A DNA stretch of 64,000 bases from Hofstenia miamia. Its lineage: Eukaryota > Xenacoelomorpha > Acoela. Every line of letters starts with the position of its first letter. Position 1 is the first letter of the stretch. Below are positions 23,839-36,596 of this stretch, piece after piece. The notes beneath the pieces are model-generated. The model was not told the DNA's origin. It was given only the letters and a program-made list of their open reading frames with translations, and searched no databases. The stretch spans positions 1,602,770 through 1,666,769 of the forward strand of contig SCFE01000100.1 in the NCBI GenBank assembly GCA_004352715.1, written 5' to 3'. The position numbers and the translations under genes are program-made.

Positions 23839-24572
23839 GTATAAGTTACGCATGCATCCATATCGTTTGCAATTGAAGCAAGAACTCAATCAAGTCGATT
23901 TTTTTACTCGCTTTAATTGGGCAAATTGGTTTCAGGAAAACATGCTGGACAGATTGGATTCAATATTGTGGTCTGATGAGAGTTACATGGTACTGCAAGG
24001 TGGGGTTATTACTCATAACGCTATTATATGAGTTGACGAAAAACTGAAACATGTAATTACTAAGCCACTGCACCCTGCTAAAGTGTGTGTTTGGATCGGA
24101 TTCACGACCAAGTTCATGCTGGACCCCATTATCTTGGAAGGTGGCATGATAAATGATGAAAAATATTACTCCATGCTAAACGAACAATTTATTCCTATCC
24201 TGAAAAGTCTTTGTAAATGTTCATCAACGATTTTCATGCAAAATGGAGCTCCTGCTCACATTTACTGTCAAAGAACTGCTCATCAAAACGTTTACAGAAC
24301 AGCGTGTCATCAGCCGCAACTTCCCACAAATCTGGCTATGTAGATCACCAGATTTAAACTCTTGTGACTACTACCTATGCAGTCATCTTAAATCAAAAGT
24401 ATACTCTGGTCAACTGCTTAAAACGATCCCTGAATTGAGGACACGAATTTTGTCAGGTGCAAAAGAAATTGCTGATAATGGAAACAGCATGGAATCAGCT
24501 GTTTGTCATCTTCTTGATCGACTGCAGCTACTCATTGAAAATGAAGGCCAGCACTTTGAGAAAATGATATAG
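23839..24572 (+). pseudogene. Truncated long-spacing mariner-like transposase (copy C)
   Basis: Homology with copy A (2678-3743) begins at KLRMHPYRLQLKQELNQ, after the helix-turn-helix region, and continues to the same C-terminus, ending at the TAG at 24570-24572. ILWSDESYMVLQGGV keeps the first aspartate. There is an in-frame TGA near 24030. In the second catalytic motif the aspartate is asparagine (MQNGAPAHI), and a frameshift follows; SPDLNSCDYYLC preserves the third. The C-terminal part LLDRLQLLIENEGQHFEKM parallels LIDRLSLLIQSEGHHIEQL of copy A, so they are one family. No terminal repeats are recognisable: the left side is lost in a TA tract and the right side has diverged. Confidence 0.85.
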
Positions 24573-27500
24573 CATCCCCCTATTATACATTCTACAAATT
24601 TAGTTATGTTTGGTTGAAATATATAATTTGTACAATTTCTTAAATTCAAAATGAATTTGAAAAGACAACGTTGAAAACAACATATGCTCAAGACAGTGTT
24701 TAAAATACCTCATGTCTTAAACATGACAACTCTGATTAAAAATGTCATTATTGGGCAATTAATATGAGAAAAAGTTATTAAAATTGATGGAAAACTCTAT
24801 CAAATTAGTATAAATAAAGCATATCTTTTAAAAATATCAATTCTGAAAGCCATTGAAGCATGCTTACTAAGTGGACAGGTCAAGAGATATGCACAGACGT
24901 CTACGTTCATTACACTTTTGAAAGTGCGAAGAACTGCTTAAGAAGATAGAAAAACATAATCAAGAAATCATTATCTGCGTTTTAATATTACTCAAATACC
25001 CATGTCTCCTGGACTATAAACCAATTCTATGAAATATTATATTTAAAATACTTTGAAGAAGTTTGCTTCCCCAATTCAAAGTCTAATTTACTACTTTCAC
25101 TTTATTTTTCGTCCCAAAATTTCAAAAAAGCATGAAAAGAGCTCTATAAAAATATAGCTTAATTAAATTATTTGAGAGATATGTTCGCACGAAATAAGCA
25201 CTAAAATTGTTAAACTGCCCCTACCAATCCTGCAAAATGTATGCATTACCTAGAAGTACCGCATGGAACATTGCAGCAAGAACTTTGAAAAAAGAAAGTA
25301 AACCTGCATTATTCAAATATGAAAAATATTTTTTAGAAAGTAATGATGTATGACAAGAAATCAAGCCAATTTTATAGGAAGCGTGCAAAATTATATTTTG
25401 GATTCTGAAAGATATAATTGGGCTATATTTACACGATTAATATACGAAAAAACTAAATTAAATGCATATTGTATTTTAAAGAACAAATAAAACACTAGTA
25501 AGAGTTGAAAGCAAAAAATCAATCGTGATCAATAAGCAAAGTGATTTTTACAATTTTACCGTAAATTTTGAATCTATTTGCAACATGTTTCAGGAAAAAA
25601 CACAGTGAATATTAAAAAGAAGATGAACGTGGTAAAAAAAACTTCGTGTTTGCGAATGAAAAAATTTGATGCTACATCAAAGGAATTCTTATAGTTGGTG
25701 GAAGAACTTTAAACGAACTTGAATCTTAATAAGATTCTGAATTAAAGTGAAGATTTGCGTAATTAATTAGGAGAAGATCAATTAAAATGACTAATCCCTG
25801 CCCTTGATGAGCATTTTAATTTCCTATCTTTCTCAAATCTTTGGAAATTAAGATGAGTTAGTAAACCGCATACATTGGGTGTCAGCATTTGATCATACAA
25901 CTTGTGAATCTTAAATTAATCATCGATATTAAAAATATGCAGCCTCTGACAAGAATGAATTACAAAATTTCACAATGTAACATAATGTGTCTGGGATGGC
26001 ATGCGGGCAGATAATATGACCGCATATATATTCAAAGGTCGCTATATTGATGTAAACAGAAATAAATATTTTTAAGATAATCTTTAAAAAATGCTTTAAA
26101 AATTATGCTTAATTGAGGAGTTAGAAACAACGATTTTTGCACGATGGGCCAAATATAAGATTTTTAAAGTTTTTTTATTACCGACATTGCAACTCACCAA
26201 TGTTATCTCCAAAAAAACTGTATAGAACAATTGATGAAAATTCAAACAACTAACATGTGCCATTATTCCAATTTTACAACTAGTATCTATGTGTAGCTTG
26301 CGAAATAAAAATATTAATAGTTCTAAAATTGTAATAATATCTTGCTATTAGTAGAAAATAATAAAAATTACAGATGTGAGTGTCGTAACACAAGTGTTTA
26401 ATACACTAACATTTTACAGACAGCAATCCCAAACTGTTTGTCAAAACTTAAGATAGTTTAACCTTAAACCCACTCAGGAATAAAATGCCAATAGCACACT
26501 GAGGGGGGAGCGATTCCGCCTCTTCCTTTATTTCAAAACTATTGACGATATAGTAATGAGTTTTGGCATAGTGAAGGATACACCTTTGAACTACATCTTT
26601 ACCAACTTTCAAAAAATATATTCATTGGTTTCGATTTTACATGCAAATGAAGTTTTGGCGTCACAAATTTTGGAAAAATAAATGTGGAAAAGAACCTAAA
26701 TGAATTGAGTATCAAAAATAGAAAGAAACAGTTTATTTAGTTCATATTCCTTCTAGTTATTCTCAAAGACCTACATGTATATGCTCAAGGTCAGCCAAAA
26801 TTACGTAATAACAGCTGCCATTTTCATAATTTTGAATAAACTGACATTTCTAAAAATGAATGAATAAATTAAAAATAATTTCAATTATTAAGTCGAAAAA
26901 TTACTTCGATTCACGCGCTTTAATGTTTATAATGTCCTTGTCGACATTTAATAACATTATATCCTTTTGAACTTCGTCTTTACTAAGTTCCATTTTAATA
27001 GTTGTAGGGGAAGCGCACAACCAAATTATTTGCAAAAACACATGCAATTTAATGAATAAATGCTAAGAGCTAACAAATTTTATAAATTTGCTACAATGGA
27101 TTTCCAATATGTGCCATCCACATCCTGATGTTAGTTAATGGAAGCCATAGATCATCAGTAGAAACACTGGAAGAAAGATAGAAAATCTTGGTCAAACAGT
27201 GCCCTTAATACGAGTGGTTCTCATGTAGTAGTTTTAATAGTTGCAAATCTAGTCTCCTGAATTTAAGTCCTTAATCTGGTCCTCTTTTATTTCTCGTTCA
27301 CGTTTGAATTTTGACAGCCCTTGCCCTTACCTTATTTACTGTAAATGTTCCTGAGCATTTTAGTGTTCTAGCATTGGTTTATAGGTGAATAGTGTCATTT
27401 TGCTGTGGTTGTGGATATTTTTTTTGTTGTGGAAAAGAGCATAAGGAAATCTGTAATGCATTAATCGGCAAACGATTAAATGACACATCTAACTTGAAAA

Positions 27501-29561
27501 ATGAAAAGTATTGGAATGGAAAATTGAATAGTTAAAAGCCAATAATAATGAGCCCCTCAAGTGTCAACTTTGTGAACAATATGGTGAACGCATGTAAGCA
27601 ATCAATATGTAAAATCACTAACAGGCAAACTTAGTTTTATGCGCTTTTGAGATATTAGGTAGCCCTGCACATTATTCTTCGCATAATGTTCTCAATTTTT
27701 CGAAATTGTTGTTTGTATGCAGTGTCGAAAACGCTTATTGGGAATAACAATTGCGGGTTTGTGCAATCCATTAGATTAAATCTGCACTAATTGATTAATC
27801 GATTGACAGTTACAAACATAGCTGCGATAAAGGCTATATTTAGTGTAACTGCTAAAGTTTTTCATAGCAGTAAGAATGTTGATGGTTCATAATAAATGAA
27901 TTTTTACTAAGCAATTATTTGGATAAGCTGTGCGATTTGCCAAACAATAAAATGTTTTGCTACGGTCGCAGCAAATTACGAATTATACATTCAAAGTGTT
28001 TTTGAAGACATGCTAAAATTCGCATTTAAGTAGTGAAATTCGGGATGCAAAAGCAAAATATGTTTTAGAAAATAAAAGCAGTTCATTGAAAGATACACAG
28101 CATTTAGCAAAATGGGGATAAAATAAATTTATAATAATCATAGAATAAAGACGTTCTCAATAAAAGGTACGGAATACGCATGATTTAATCCTACAGGTGC
28201 AAGATGATGATAAATAATGACTGGTTGCAAAGAGGGAGTGATTCGAGCATAAACATAAAATAAAGCCGCAAACAGTCAAGTTAATAGCGGTTTAATTTTA
28301 CAATGTCTCTGCTTTAATGAGGATCAAGGTTTTTGTTACCTGTCTCCTAACACTTTTGACTGAACATGGTTTGTAACCCTGAAGCGAAACTACTACACTT
28401 AATATTTGCGTTTGAATATCACTGAATTATAAAACCATAAATTTATAAGCTCCGAGAAATTACTTCACTAGCTGTATTGTAAACTAAAAGTCGGTAAGCA
28501 ACTATTTTTCTCAAATCTGTCATGGCTCTATCTCTTAAACGAAGATTAATTATATTTCTAATAAAATATCTAATCCACGCGATTACATTTGTAATGATTG
28601 GAAATTTACCGTCTGTGAAAATCATAAGCCACTGCATTAAATTCATTAATGTTGACGCTACCGAGGAATTAATACAGAATACTTTGTATTTACTATTCGG
28701 ATGCTACTCTGCATTGAAAAGTTAACCGAAACTTTTAACAAGAAATTTCCATATTAAATCACCAAACTGTCAGTATAAATTCTCCTATAATGACTATTCG
28801 ATGTAAATTATTGATGGAAATACCGTATGAATAAAAATAGATACAATATCTAAATATTAATGAAAATCATGAGAATGGCTAGGAGAAGTTTGCCCCCACT
28901 CTTTTTGGAACTACAAAACGAAAAAGCAAAATTTTTGAAATATTCGTAAAATATGATTAGACAACAAATAGGCATGACTGTATATAACTACAAATGCATC
29001 ATTCATTAGTGATTTTAAATCCTACTACAGTTGCTCCCTTTCATACAGAATCTAGTTAAGATACATAGTGAGAATTAAAAACTTAACAAAGTGCCTTCAC
29101 ATGTGGGTATTAGCAAGTCATTGTGAATTATAAGTAAAACAAGCAAAATCCAATGACATTCATTGCTGATTTTTACAATCAATGTTCATCAATGATTTGG
29201 AATGCACAATAGTTGTAAGCATCTTGCATTCAGATAATTAAATTCCAGTCGGGTTATGAAAATAATATATAACCGGAAATTAACAGGAATATTTGCCTAA
29301 AGCATTGTTTGTTCCTTAAAATATAATAGTAACTCTTCGATAGCTATATTCTGTTAATTTTTGCACATTGCTGCATATATAAAATTTTGCAATTCATATG
29401 AGTATTTACATGTATACAGATTTACAAAAATATATACACAAACAGCGTACAATTAAAATTAACTAAGTTACAACATGTTAAAATAAAATTGATTAAAAAT
29501 ATAACAAACTAAAAATACACACATTACAAACAGAAATAAAATTATGAACTACATTATAATA
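24573..29561. other. Long intronic stretch without supported features
   Basis: No exon, transposase motif or terminal repeat found over about 5 kb. A GC-richer patch near 26480-26600 (GAGGGGGGAGCG) and opposing short frames at 28443-28725 were considered and give nothing recognisable. Confidence 0.5.
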
Positions 29562-29811
29562 CAGTGCGGTGCAAAATTAAAGAAACGCTTTGTTTAAATA
29601 TCTTAGACATGATTCTAAACACAAAAATTTCATTTATGGGCAACCCAAAGCTTTTACTATTGTTCTGTAGTAATTAATGTATTGTTTTTTACAGCTAAAT
29701 CTACAATTAATCTTTTTAGTCAGAGTAATCTAACGGAAGAATGAAATTAACTTAAAAGAAATACAAAAAAATTTTGTGCAAAACTAAAGAAACATTATTA
29801 AAATAGAAAAA

Positions 29812-30865
29812 CTAATAGCCGCTATGCCAACCATTGTTTGCTATGATGTTGTAAGTCCTTTCCTTCATGGAATCAATGAGATCAACAATAGAATAATCGC
29901 TGATGTTGTCCCATGCTTCTCGGATTGCTTGGCGCAGTTCAGCATATGTGTCATACAGTCGTGCGTCACGATAAACATCATGAACCATCAGAGCCCAGAT
30001 ATTTTCGATTGGATTCAGGTCTGGAGACAAAGATGGCCAGTCAAGCAGTGTAATTCCATGTTCTTGAAACCACTGTAATGTTGTGCGTGCCTATGATAGA
30101 ATGAAATTGAATAAAAAATTATAACACGAAATTTAAAAAATATACTTTATGTATCGGTGCATTGTCCTGTTGAAATAAGAAAGTTCGACCTCCAATAAGT
30201 TCTCCATTGAGATCCAAATCGAGGTCATCTAGCATTTTCTGATAGGAGCCAGCAGTATTACGACATTGAGGAAATTGTATTTACAACTTTCCGCCGAATC
30301 CAAAGCCGCCCCATACCATTACTGAACCTCCACCACCTTGACGTTTAGAATAAACATTAAAATTGGATCCCAGTTCATGCCAGTAATATTTCAAGCAGTC
30401 TGGGCTATCCAGATTGAATTTTTTCTTATCTGTAAAGATAACTTTTCTCCACTTTTTATCCCACGTCCTGTATTTCCTATCAAACTGTCTTCTAGCCTCT
30501 AAATGGTGTTCTTCCCACTGCGGTCTAGCAAGCATCTTTCTAAAACAAAGGTTGCGTCGCTTGAGTTCAGGTGCCATAGCCCATTTGCTAGCATGTAAGG
30601 GAATTTTTCGAGCTATTGCATTGCAGCTAATCGTCTTATGGCCTTTTAGCATGCGCCGAATTCGCCTGAGCGTTCTTTGGCTTATCTTTCTATGCCTTCC
30701 AACAGGTTTTCCACGTTTCTCCTAGTTTGCTCCATTAATAAATTTTGAAACTGCTGACCTTGAGCGACTGATAATTCGTGCAATTTCTGATACGCCTTTA
30801 CCCGATGAATGATATGCAGTAATTTGACCCTTCTCAAATTCTGTCAAAAGCTTAGCAAGTGGCAT
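29812..30865 (-). pseudogene. Tc1-like transposase, DD34E, with two in-frame stops and one intron
   Basis: It starts at the ATG at 30863-30865 (MPLAKLLTEFEKGQITAYH). A helix-turn-helix (VSEIARIISRSRSAVSKFI) is followed by an in-frame TAG, then a basic segment with GKPVGRHRKISQRTLRR, the second DNA-binding helix set. The core reads KVIFTDKKKFNLDSPD (first aspartate; the usual E after D is K), GGGSVMVWGGFGFGGKL, then a TAA, then FQQDNAPIHK (second aspartate). After the 55-base intron at 30091-30145 it continues ARTTLQWFQEHGI to SPDLNPIENIWAL (glutamate) and stops at 29812. With the intron removed exactly 34 residues lie between D and E. All conserved blocks stay in one frame apart from the two stops, so decay is recent compared with the mariner copies. 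Confidence 0.92.
30091..30145 (-). other. Intron in Tc1-like transposase
   Basis: On the minus strand AAA|gtatat opens and tcatag|GCA closes a 55-base AT-rich segment that contains a stop and breaks the protein between APIHK and ARTTL. Removing it keeps frame and restores the family spacing of 34 residues. The length fits minimal introns seen in some invertebrates. Confidence 0.85.
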
Positions 30866-31172
30866 TGTCGGGTTGTGAGCGCGAATCAATAAAATGTGAT
30901 TCAATGTTTAAAATACAAAGTGAATGTTAATTTTTTAAAAGTGTTTCTTTAGTTGTACACAAATTTCATTGGTTGGTTTTAATTGGCCAATGTGCTTGTT
31001 TGAAATTATGTTGCGACACATACGTTTGTTTATCTTCTCATGTGGGGGTGTGCTTCATCATTAAATATTCTTCCTGTTGAATATATTTTATTACTCAGTA
31101 TAAAAAATTTGAATGAATAAACAGTTGTAATGAATTAAAAATATCGTTTCTTTAGTTTTGCACCGCACTGTA

Positions 31173-32219
31173 TGTAATAATATTGTAAAAAAGGATGATT
31201 CGAGTGTGCGAATTTGTCTGTGTGTATCTAATCAGATTATAAAGAAATAACCCGATTACATTGATTATAATCTGATAAGAAAATTTTTGAAATTCAGCAA
31301 CTAAAAGTCAAACATGACACAAATTAATTTTGAATGAAAAAATTTAGCAAAACAAAGTATATATTTAGAACACACGTTTTGATGACAGCTTCGATTTAAA
31401 AGTATTTTCACATGAACAGTCAATAGAGTGAGGTATGACAAGAAAAATGAATTAACTTTTAACAAATTCTTTAGATTAATATGTATGTTACTGAAAGCAT
31501 GCATATAAATAAATACAAACAAGACTAAAAATAATAACTATTTGTTATAAAAATTGACGTTTTCTCTATTTTTACACTTCTAATACATATTACAAATTTG
31601 AAATAGGATTTGATTCGTGGATTCTACATTATGCTTTATGGTAAAGAGAAGCTCAAATAATAAAGAAACAATTGTTCCCAATTAAAGGGACAACGTCATT
31701 GTAAGCGGTATGATAATTAACTAATTATTAAGTTCGGCTTGAGGACATGTGTTTTATGCTTTTCAGGTTTTCTAGTTTTGGCGGATGCACACATAGAAGG
31801 CCTCGCTCGATCAGTTTTCATGGATTAGAAAGTAAAACATTTCGTTACTCTTCGTGTCAGATATAGTACGCTTATCGTTTGTCTTTGGAGACAGCAATTG
31901 TTTAAGTTCACAAATGACTGCCCATCAATTTGTATTATTTCCATGAGAAGCACAGCCAAATAGCATAATTGACTACATGCGAGTTTGACCGCAGTGGAGT
32001 CACGACAGATATTAAATTTAACATCATTATTAATTCTCTCGACAAAATAATGTAGAATCATCCGTTTAATTAATAAGCATGCTGAAGTTTTCCCAATGGA
32101 TTTAATAAAGAAAATTTAATAGGCATTATAACATCCAAAATGAGTTAGTAATGATGAAATTTTAATGAAATTATTAAAATACAGGTTGAACAAAGCCCAA
32201 TTAAAACGAAATAAATAAT
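31173..32219. other. Intronic sequence without features
   Basis: AT-rich. Minus-strand frames at 31301-31522 and 31825-32061 are unrecognised and not splice-bounded. Confidence 0.5.
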
Positions 32220-32232
32220 GTATATACTGTAT

Positions 32233-32235
32233 ATA

Positions 32236-32269
<34 letters not shown>

Positions 32270-32342
32270 NNNNNNNNNNNNNNNNNNNNNNNNNNNNNNN
32301 NNNNNNNNNNNNNNNNNNNNNNNNNNNNNNNNNNNNNNNNNN

Positions 32343-32371
<29 letters not shown>
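32233..32371. repeat. (TA)n microsatellite broken by 73-N gap
   Basis: TA repeat on both sides of N at 32270-32342, so the gap is within the microsatellite and is probably an under-assembled repeat. Confidence 0.95.
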
Positions 32372-32373
<2 letters not shown>

Positions 32374-32450
32374 CCGTTCTTCGAAATAGTAGGCCGATAT
32401 CTGCCGTCACTGGCCGTCCGGCATCGCTGGTGTATGAATGCATGAATGTA

Positions 32451-32482
32451 TGTAGTATGTATGTATGTATGTATGTATGTAT
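32451..32482. repeat. (ATGT)n microsatellite
   Basis: Around seven near-perfect TATG units. Simple repeat. Confidence 0.85.
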
Positions 32483-33582
32483 ATGTATTCATGTATACTT
32501 GCCTATGTAATATCGACAAAAATCTATTGTTTTGATATAAGCAAATAAAGTCTAATATAGCAATTGCTGAAATTACAAAACTATCTCTAGTAATTCAGAA
32601 TCTTAACTCATTGTATTTAATTAGCCCAAAAATAGGGCAATGAGAACTAGTAGATTCTTAACTACCGTCAACTAGAAAACTTATTGATCAATTTGTTTAA
32701 AGAGCGAGGATTTTATACGTAAACACAAGTAGTTGCGTGATTTGAGCGTGGCCGTCTGTAATAACTCTCTTGCGATTGGAAATCTTTAGAAACTATTACT
32801 GTCTCCCTTAATTTGAATTTTCTAATTTTGCATAATCAATTAAATATGGAAAGATTTGTTATATTTAATAATATATACATTGCAATTAAAATATGCGCAG
32901 GCTGACAATTGTTATAATTGTTAAAAAGGAAATCGTTTTTTGAGACATTGCGTCTAATAACAGTTAAATCAAATGGAATTTTTGGAGAGTGAATGAAATT
33001 TGCCAGTTAACATGAGAAGAAGAATTGGAATTGAAATGAGGGAGCGGAAAATATGGCGTAGTAAGTGAACTAACGACGTGAATCAACAATGGAAATCTCT
33101 ACAAGAAATTAAGTGTCCAGAGTAAATTCAGACGCATTCCTTCATTTCGTATGTATCCACATGTGGAAAACTGAGGGAGTAATTTACCACGCAAATCACT
33201 TAAATTGTTAACTAAATTATACTCGTTTTACAAATTTATATCAAAACCCATTCAAATTGTAAATATTTTAAAATTCATATACAACAACTATGTGAGGCCT
33301 TGATATTTACTGCCCCAATTAGGGGCAACTTAGTAATTATCCAAACCACAGTACCTAGGTCCAAATGCATCTCATGTATATCTAGCATTGGCGGCCAAAC
33401 AAATTTTCGTTGAAGGGACAAATTACATTCATTACCAAGAACATTGACTAAATAAGAGTATTTTTACTGTTTAAGGACTTTTTCTGAAAAAAATCATTTC
33501 AGGGAGGGAGGCAACGGCTCCCTCTATCGTCACCGATATCTAGTAAGAAGATCTCTGTTGAAATGAATAAGGCCTCACTGAT
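32483..33582. other. Intronic sequence without features
   Basis: No gene, repeat end or RNA supported. Confidence 0.5.
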
Positions 33583-33605
33583 TCAAAAAAGGTTGAGAAC
33601 TTCTG
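33583..33605 (-). mobile_element. Possible hAT terminal repeat
   Basis: AAAAAAGGTTGAGAACTTCT read on the other strand is CAGAAGTTCTCAACCTTTTT, close to the widespread hAT (Charlie-type) terminal consensus CAG.GGTTCTCAACCTTTTT. It would be the right end of an element lying to its left. I could not find the left end, so only this terminus is claimed. Confidence 0.4.
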
Positions 33606-34830
33606 GGCCAAAAATGTCCTTCAGCAAATGTAGTCTCCGAATAAAGAGTTTTGCTTCATACAAAATTACTAGTCGTTTAATTCTAATAAATGAAAATTAA
33701 TGAGTCAGTAATCCCAATGTGTCTGACTGAATACAAAAAATAAAAGAGCATGGAAATTGAAAAAAATTCCTTATTTTTTTATTTTACTTTTCTTGTATAT
33801 TTTATGTTCACTATAATCATATCCGTTTTTACAATAAATAATAAACAGAAAGCAAAAATTCTAAGCCAGTATTATACAATGTTTGTGACGAATTTGGAAT
33901 TTGTTCTACCACAAAACTAAGTTTCGCGCGAAAACAAAAGATCTCAATTTTGGAAAGGACGCAGTAAACAAAATTTTAGAAACCACTGGTCTAAAGAATA
34001 AAGAATGTATTTACTAAAAAATTTCTCTTAAGGACCATAGACATTTATAAAAGGCTAAAAAAAAACTAAAAAGTAAAATTTTCGTGTAGAAAAGTTATGG
34101 AATTCCGCGTCGGCGTAGCTGTCAAAAAATTAAAGTTGAAGAACCGATATCACTCACTGTGAAGACAGCCGCAGCAGTAAATAGTGGAAAGAGATAAGTA
34201 AGAAAAGTACAGAACAAATATCTCATGTCAGATTGAGAGTACGGCGAGATAGGCAAATGGGTTTGAGAAGATAATTGGAAACGGGAAGTAATGCGTACGC
34301 ATTAATTGCAACCGTTGTGATTAAGGAGACTTGGCTTTCCTTTGTTCAGATAACAGAGGATACTACGTGAAACAAATGAACTGTGGCGTTCCATACAAAA
34401 TACTGCAGCAACCACTAATGCGTTATTAACAAGTCAGGAGAATTGGAGGATTTAAGCGAAAATTTATGGAGTAATTTTGCTGATGAATTTCCTTTTAGCT
34501 ATATTTGAAATACATGTCAAACTAGTTTTAAAAAATACTAAAATAGAAACATTTAGAAAAGCAATTATCAGTCAATTTTAATAGCGCTGTAAATATAGTA
34601 GAAAACATATCTAATGTATACTCATAATGAAGTGCACAAAAACATATAATCGTACACGACTTCAAATACCGTGACAGAAATCAATCTCTTAAAAACCAAT
34701 TCTTTCAGCATATAGAAATTAAGATATCAAAAATTGCCTTCTTTCATGAATTAAAACTCTTTGTTGGAAATAGCACATACAATTGGAGATTTACTTCCTT
34801 TATTTCACCAATAAATACTTCTAAAAGTTA
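33606..34830. other. Intronic sequence without features
   Basis: Nothing supported. A GAAACCACTGG motif near 33980 resembles another hAT end but is isolated. Confidence 0.5.
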
Positions 34831-34924
34831 AGTAGCGTGCACACTTACAACTTTGCGCGCAACCTATCTTGATTTAATGAGGCGCACAAGAAAAGTTGTA
34901 AGTGTGTACGCGATTCCAACTTTG

Positions 34925-35740
34925 NNNNNNNNNNNNNNNNNNNNNNNNNNNNNNNNNNNNNNNNNNNNNNNNNNNNNNNNNNNNNNNNNNNNNNNNNNNN
35001 NNNNNNNNNNNNNNNNNNNNNNNNNNNNNNNNNNNNNNNNNNNNNNNNNNNNNNNNNNNNNNNNNNNNNNNNNNNNNNNNNNNNNNNNNNNNNNNNNNNN
35101 NNNNNNNNNNNNNNNNNNNNNNNNNNNNNNNNNNNNNNNNNNNNNNNNNNNNNNNNNNNNNNNNNNNNNNNNNNNNNNNNNNNNNNNNNNNNNNNNNNNN
35201 NNNNNNNNNNNNNNNNNNNNNNNNNNNNNNNNNNNNNNNNNNNNNNNNNNNNNNNNNNNNNNNNNNNNNNNNNNNNNNNNNNNNNNNNNNNNNNNNNNNN
35301 NNNNNNNNNNNNNNNNNNNNNNNNNNNNNNNNNNNNNNNNNNNNNNNNNNNNNNNNNNNNNNNNNNNNNNNNNNNNNNNNNNNNNNNNNNNNNNNNNNNN
35401 NNNNNNNNNNNNNNNNNNNNNNNNNNNNNNNNNNNNNNNNNNNNNNNNNNNNNNNNNNNNNNNNNNNNNNNNNNNNNNNNNNNNNNNNNNNNNNNNNNNN
35501 NNNNNNNNNNNNNNNNNNNNNNNNNNNNNNNNNNNNNNNNNNNNNNNNNNNNNNNNNNNNNNNNNNNNNNNNNNNNNNNNNNNNNNNNNNNNNNNNNNNN
35601 NNNNNNNNNNNNNNNNNNNNNNNNNNNNNNNNNNNNNNNNNNNNNNNNNNNNNNNNNNNNNNNNNNNNNNNNNNNNNNNNNNNNNNNNNNNNNNNNNNNN
35701 NNNNNNNNNNNNNNNNNNNNNNNNNNNNNNNNNNNNNNNN
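34925..35740. other. Assembly gap (816 N)
   Basis: Lies inside the PIF/Harbinger-like element; not a round number, so it may be a size estimate. Confidence 0.99.
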
Positions 35741-36073
35741 ATTTTGAAACAAATTAATCGTCAGCATTTGTTTGCAATCCACTATTACAAATTGAAATAG
35801 GAAACAACTTCATCTTTAGTATTTATTTACAATCTGCTGAAACTGCTTACTAAAATTTTAAAAATTTTTATCTTATCAAAATGTTTTTGGGTTCAAAATA
35901 TTTGTAAAATGAATATTTCTATCCATTCAATTATTATAAATGTAAGATATATGACACTAAATTTAACAATTTTAATGAAATCAATTATAAATTCTGTGTA
36001 TGTAACAATAAATTTATGGAGTTCCATTATGGCCATATTTTTAAGTTTACCATAATTGGCACCTCTGGTAAGA

Positions 36074-36217
36074 ATGTGGACGCATTATAAAGAGATTGAA
36101 TTAATTCAATTAATAGAAGGCCAACCCTGTCTATGGACATAGAGTGTCCTGAGTATAAGCACTCAAACTTAAAACAAATTGCCAGCGAGGAGATTGCAGA
36201 CATCCTGCAAGTATCAG
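36074..36217 (+). pseudogene. MADF-domain exon of PIF/Harbinger-type accessory protein, frameshifted
   Basis: From the ATG at 36074 one frame reads MWTHYKEIELIQLIEGQPCL and W; after the tryptophan a one-base loss moves the frame, and the other frame continues CPEYKHSNLKQIASEEIADI and ends at a donor CAG|gtaaga. MADF domains start with LI..V...P.LWD followed by P.YK and end with W..IA..L, which matches: LIQLIEGQPCLW, CPEYK, EEIADIL. The tryptophan usual in the last motif is serine-glutamate here. In Harbinger elements such a protein binds the ends and brings in the transposase. Only the first exon is visible; the gene is inactive because of the frameshift, or the base is a sequencing error. 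Confidence 0.65.
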
Positions 36218-36596
36218 GTAAGATTTAATTTATATCTACCTCATTGTATATAATCATCATGTCAATTCCTTTAAATTCGTTATCATTCTATATCATCAGC
36301 ATATTCAATTTTGAAACATATCTCACTTCAAATTTCAATCAAAGTTTTTAAACATCAAAATTTCTTTAGTTTAAATTTTCAAATAGTAATAACTTGCTAA
36401 TAACATACAATTAATGTGGTTTAGACAAATATTAATCGATTTTTTAAATCGTTTATATACTGTAAATGTTATAAAAAGCACAAGGTGCTTTCAAAACTAT
36501 GTCTTTTTCCTTCAGACTGCTTCATTGTATGGGTTGTAATGTAATTTACTGATAAATTTAATTAATAAAAATTGCAATACATATAATTCAACTAAA

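Larger units (their letters stand above)
29562..31170 (-). mobile_element. Tc1-like transposon with IR/DR ends
   Basis: A 1609-base element flanked by TA (29560-29561 and 31171-31172). Both ends begin CAGTGCGGTGCAAAA.TAAA. Each end holds two copies of the same inward motif, near GTGCAAAAYTAAAGAAAC: outer at 29569 and inner at 29776 on the left, outer at 31163 and inner at 30960 on the right, spaced 207 and 203 bases. This is the inverted-repeat/direct-repeat layout known from Sleeping Beauty and Minos type elements, where each end gives two transposase binding sites. The gene between them is on the minus strand and broken by two stops. Confidence 0.93.

Noticed and set aside
28443-28725. Overlapping opposite frames near 28.5 kb
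   Set aside because: No motif, no splice context; AT-rich sequence throws up frames of this size by chance.
30414-30725. Plus-strand frame of 103 codons
   Set aside because: Antisense of the Tc1-like transposase core.
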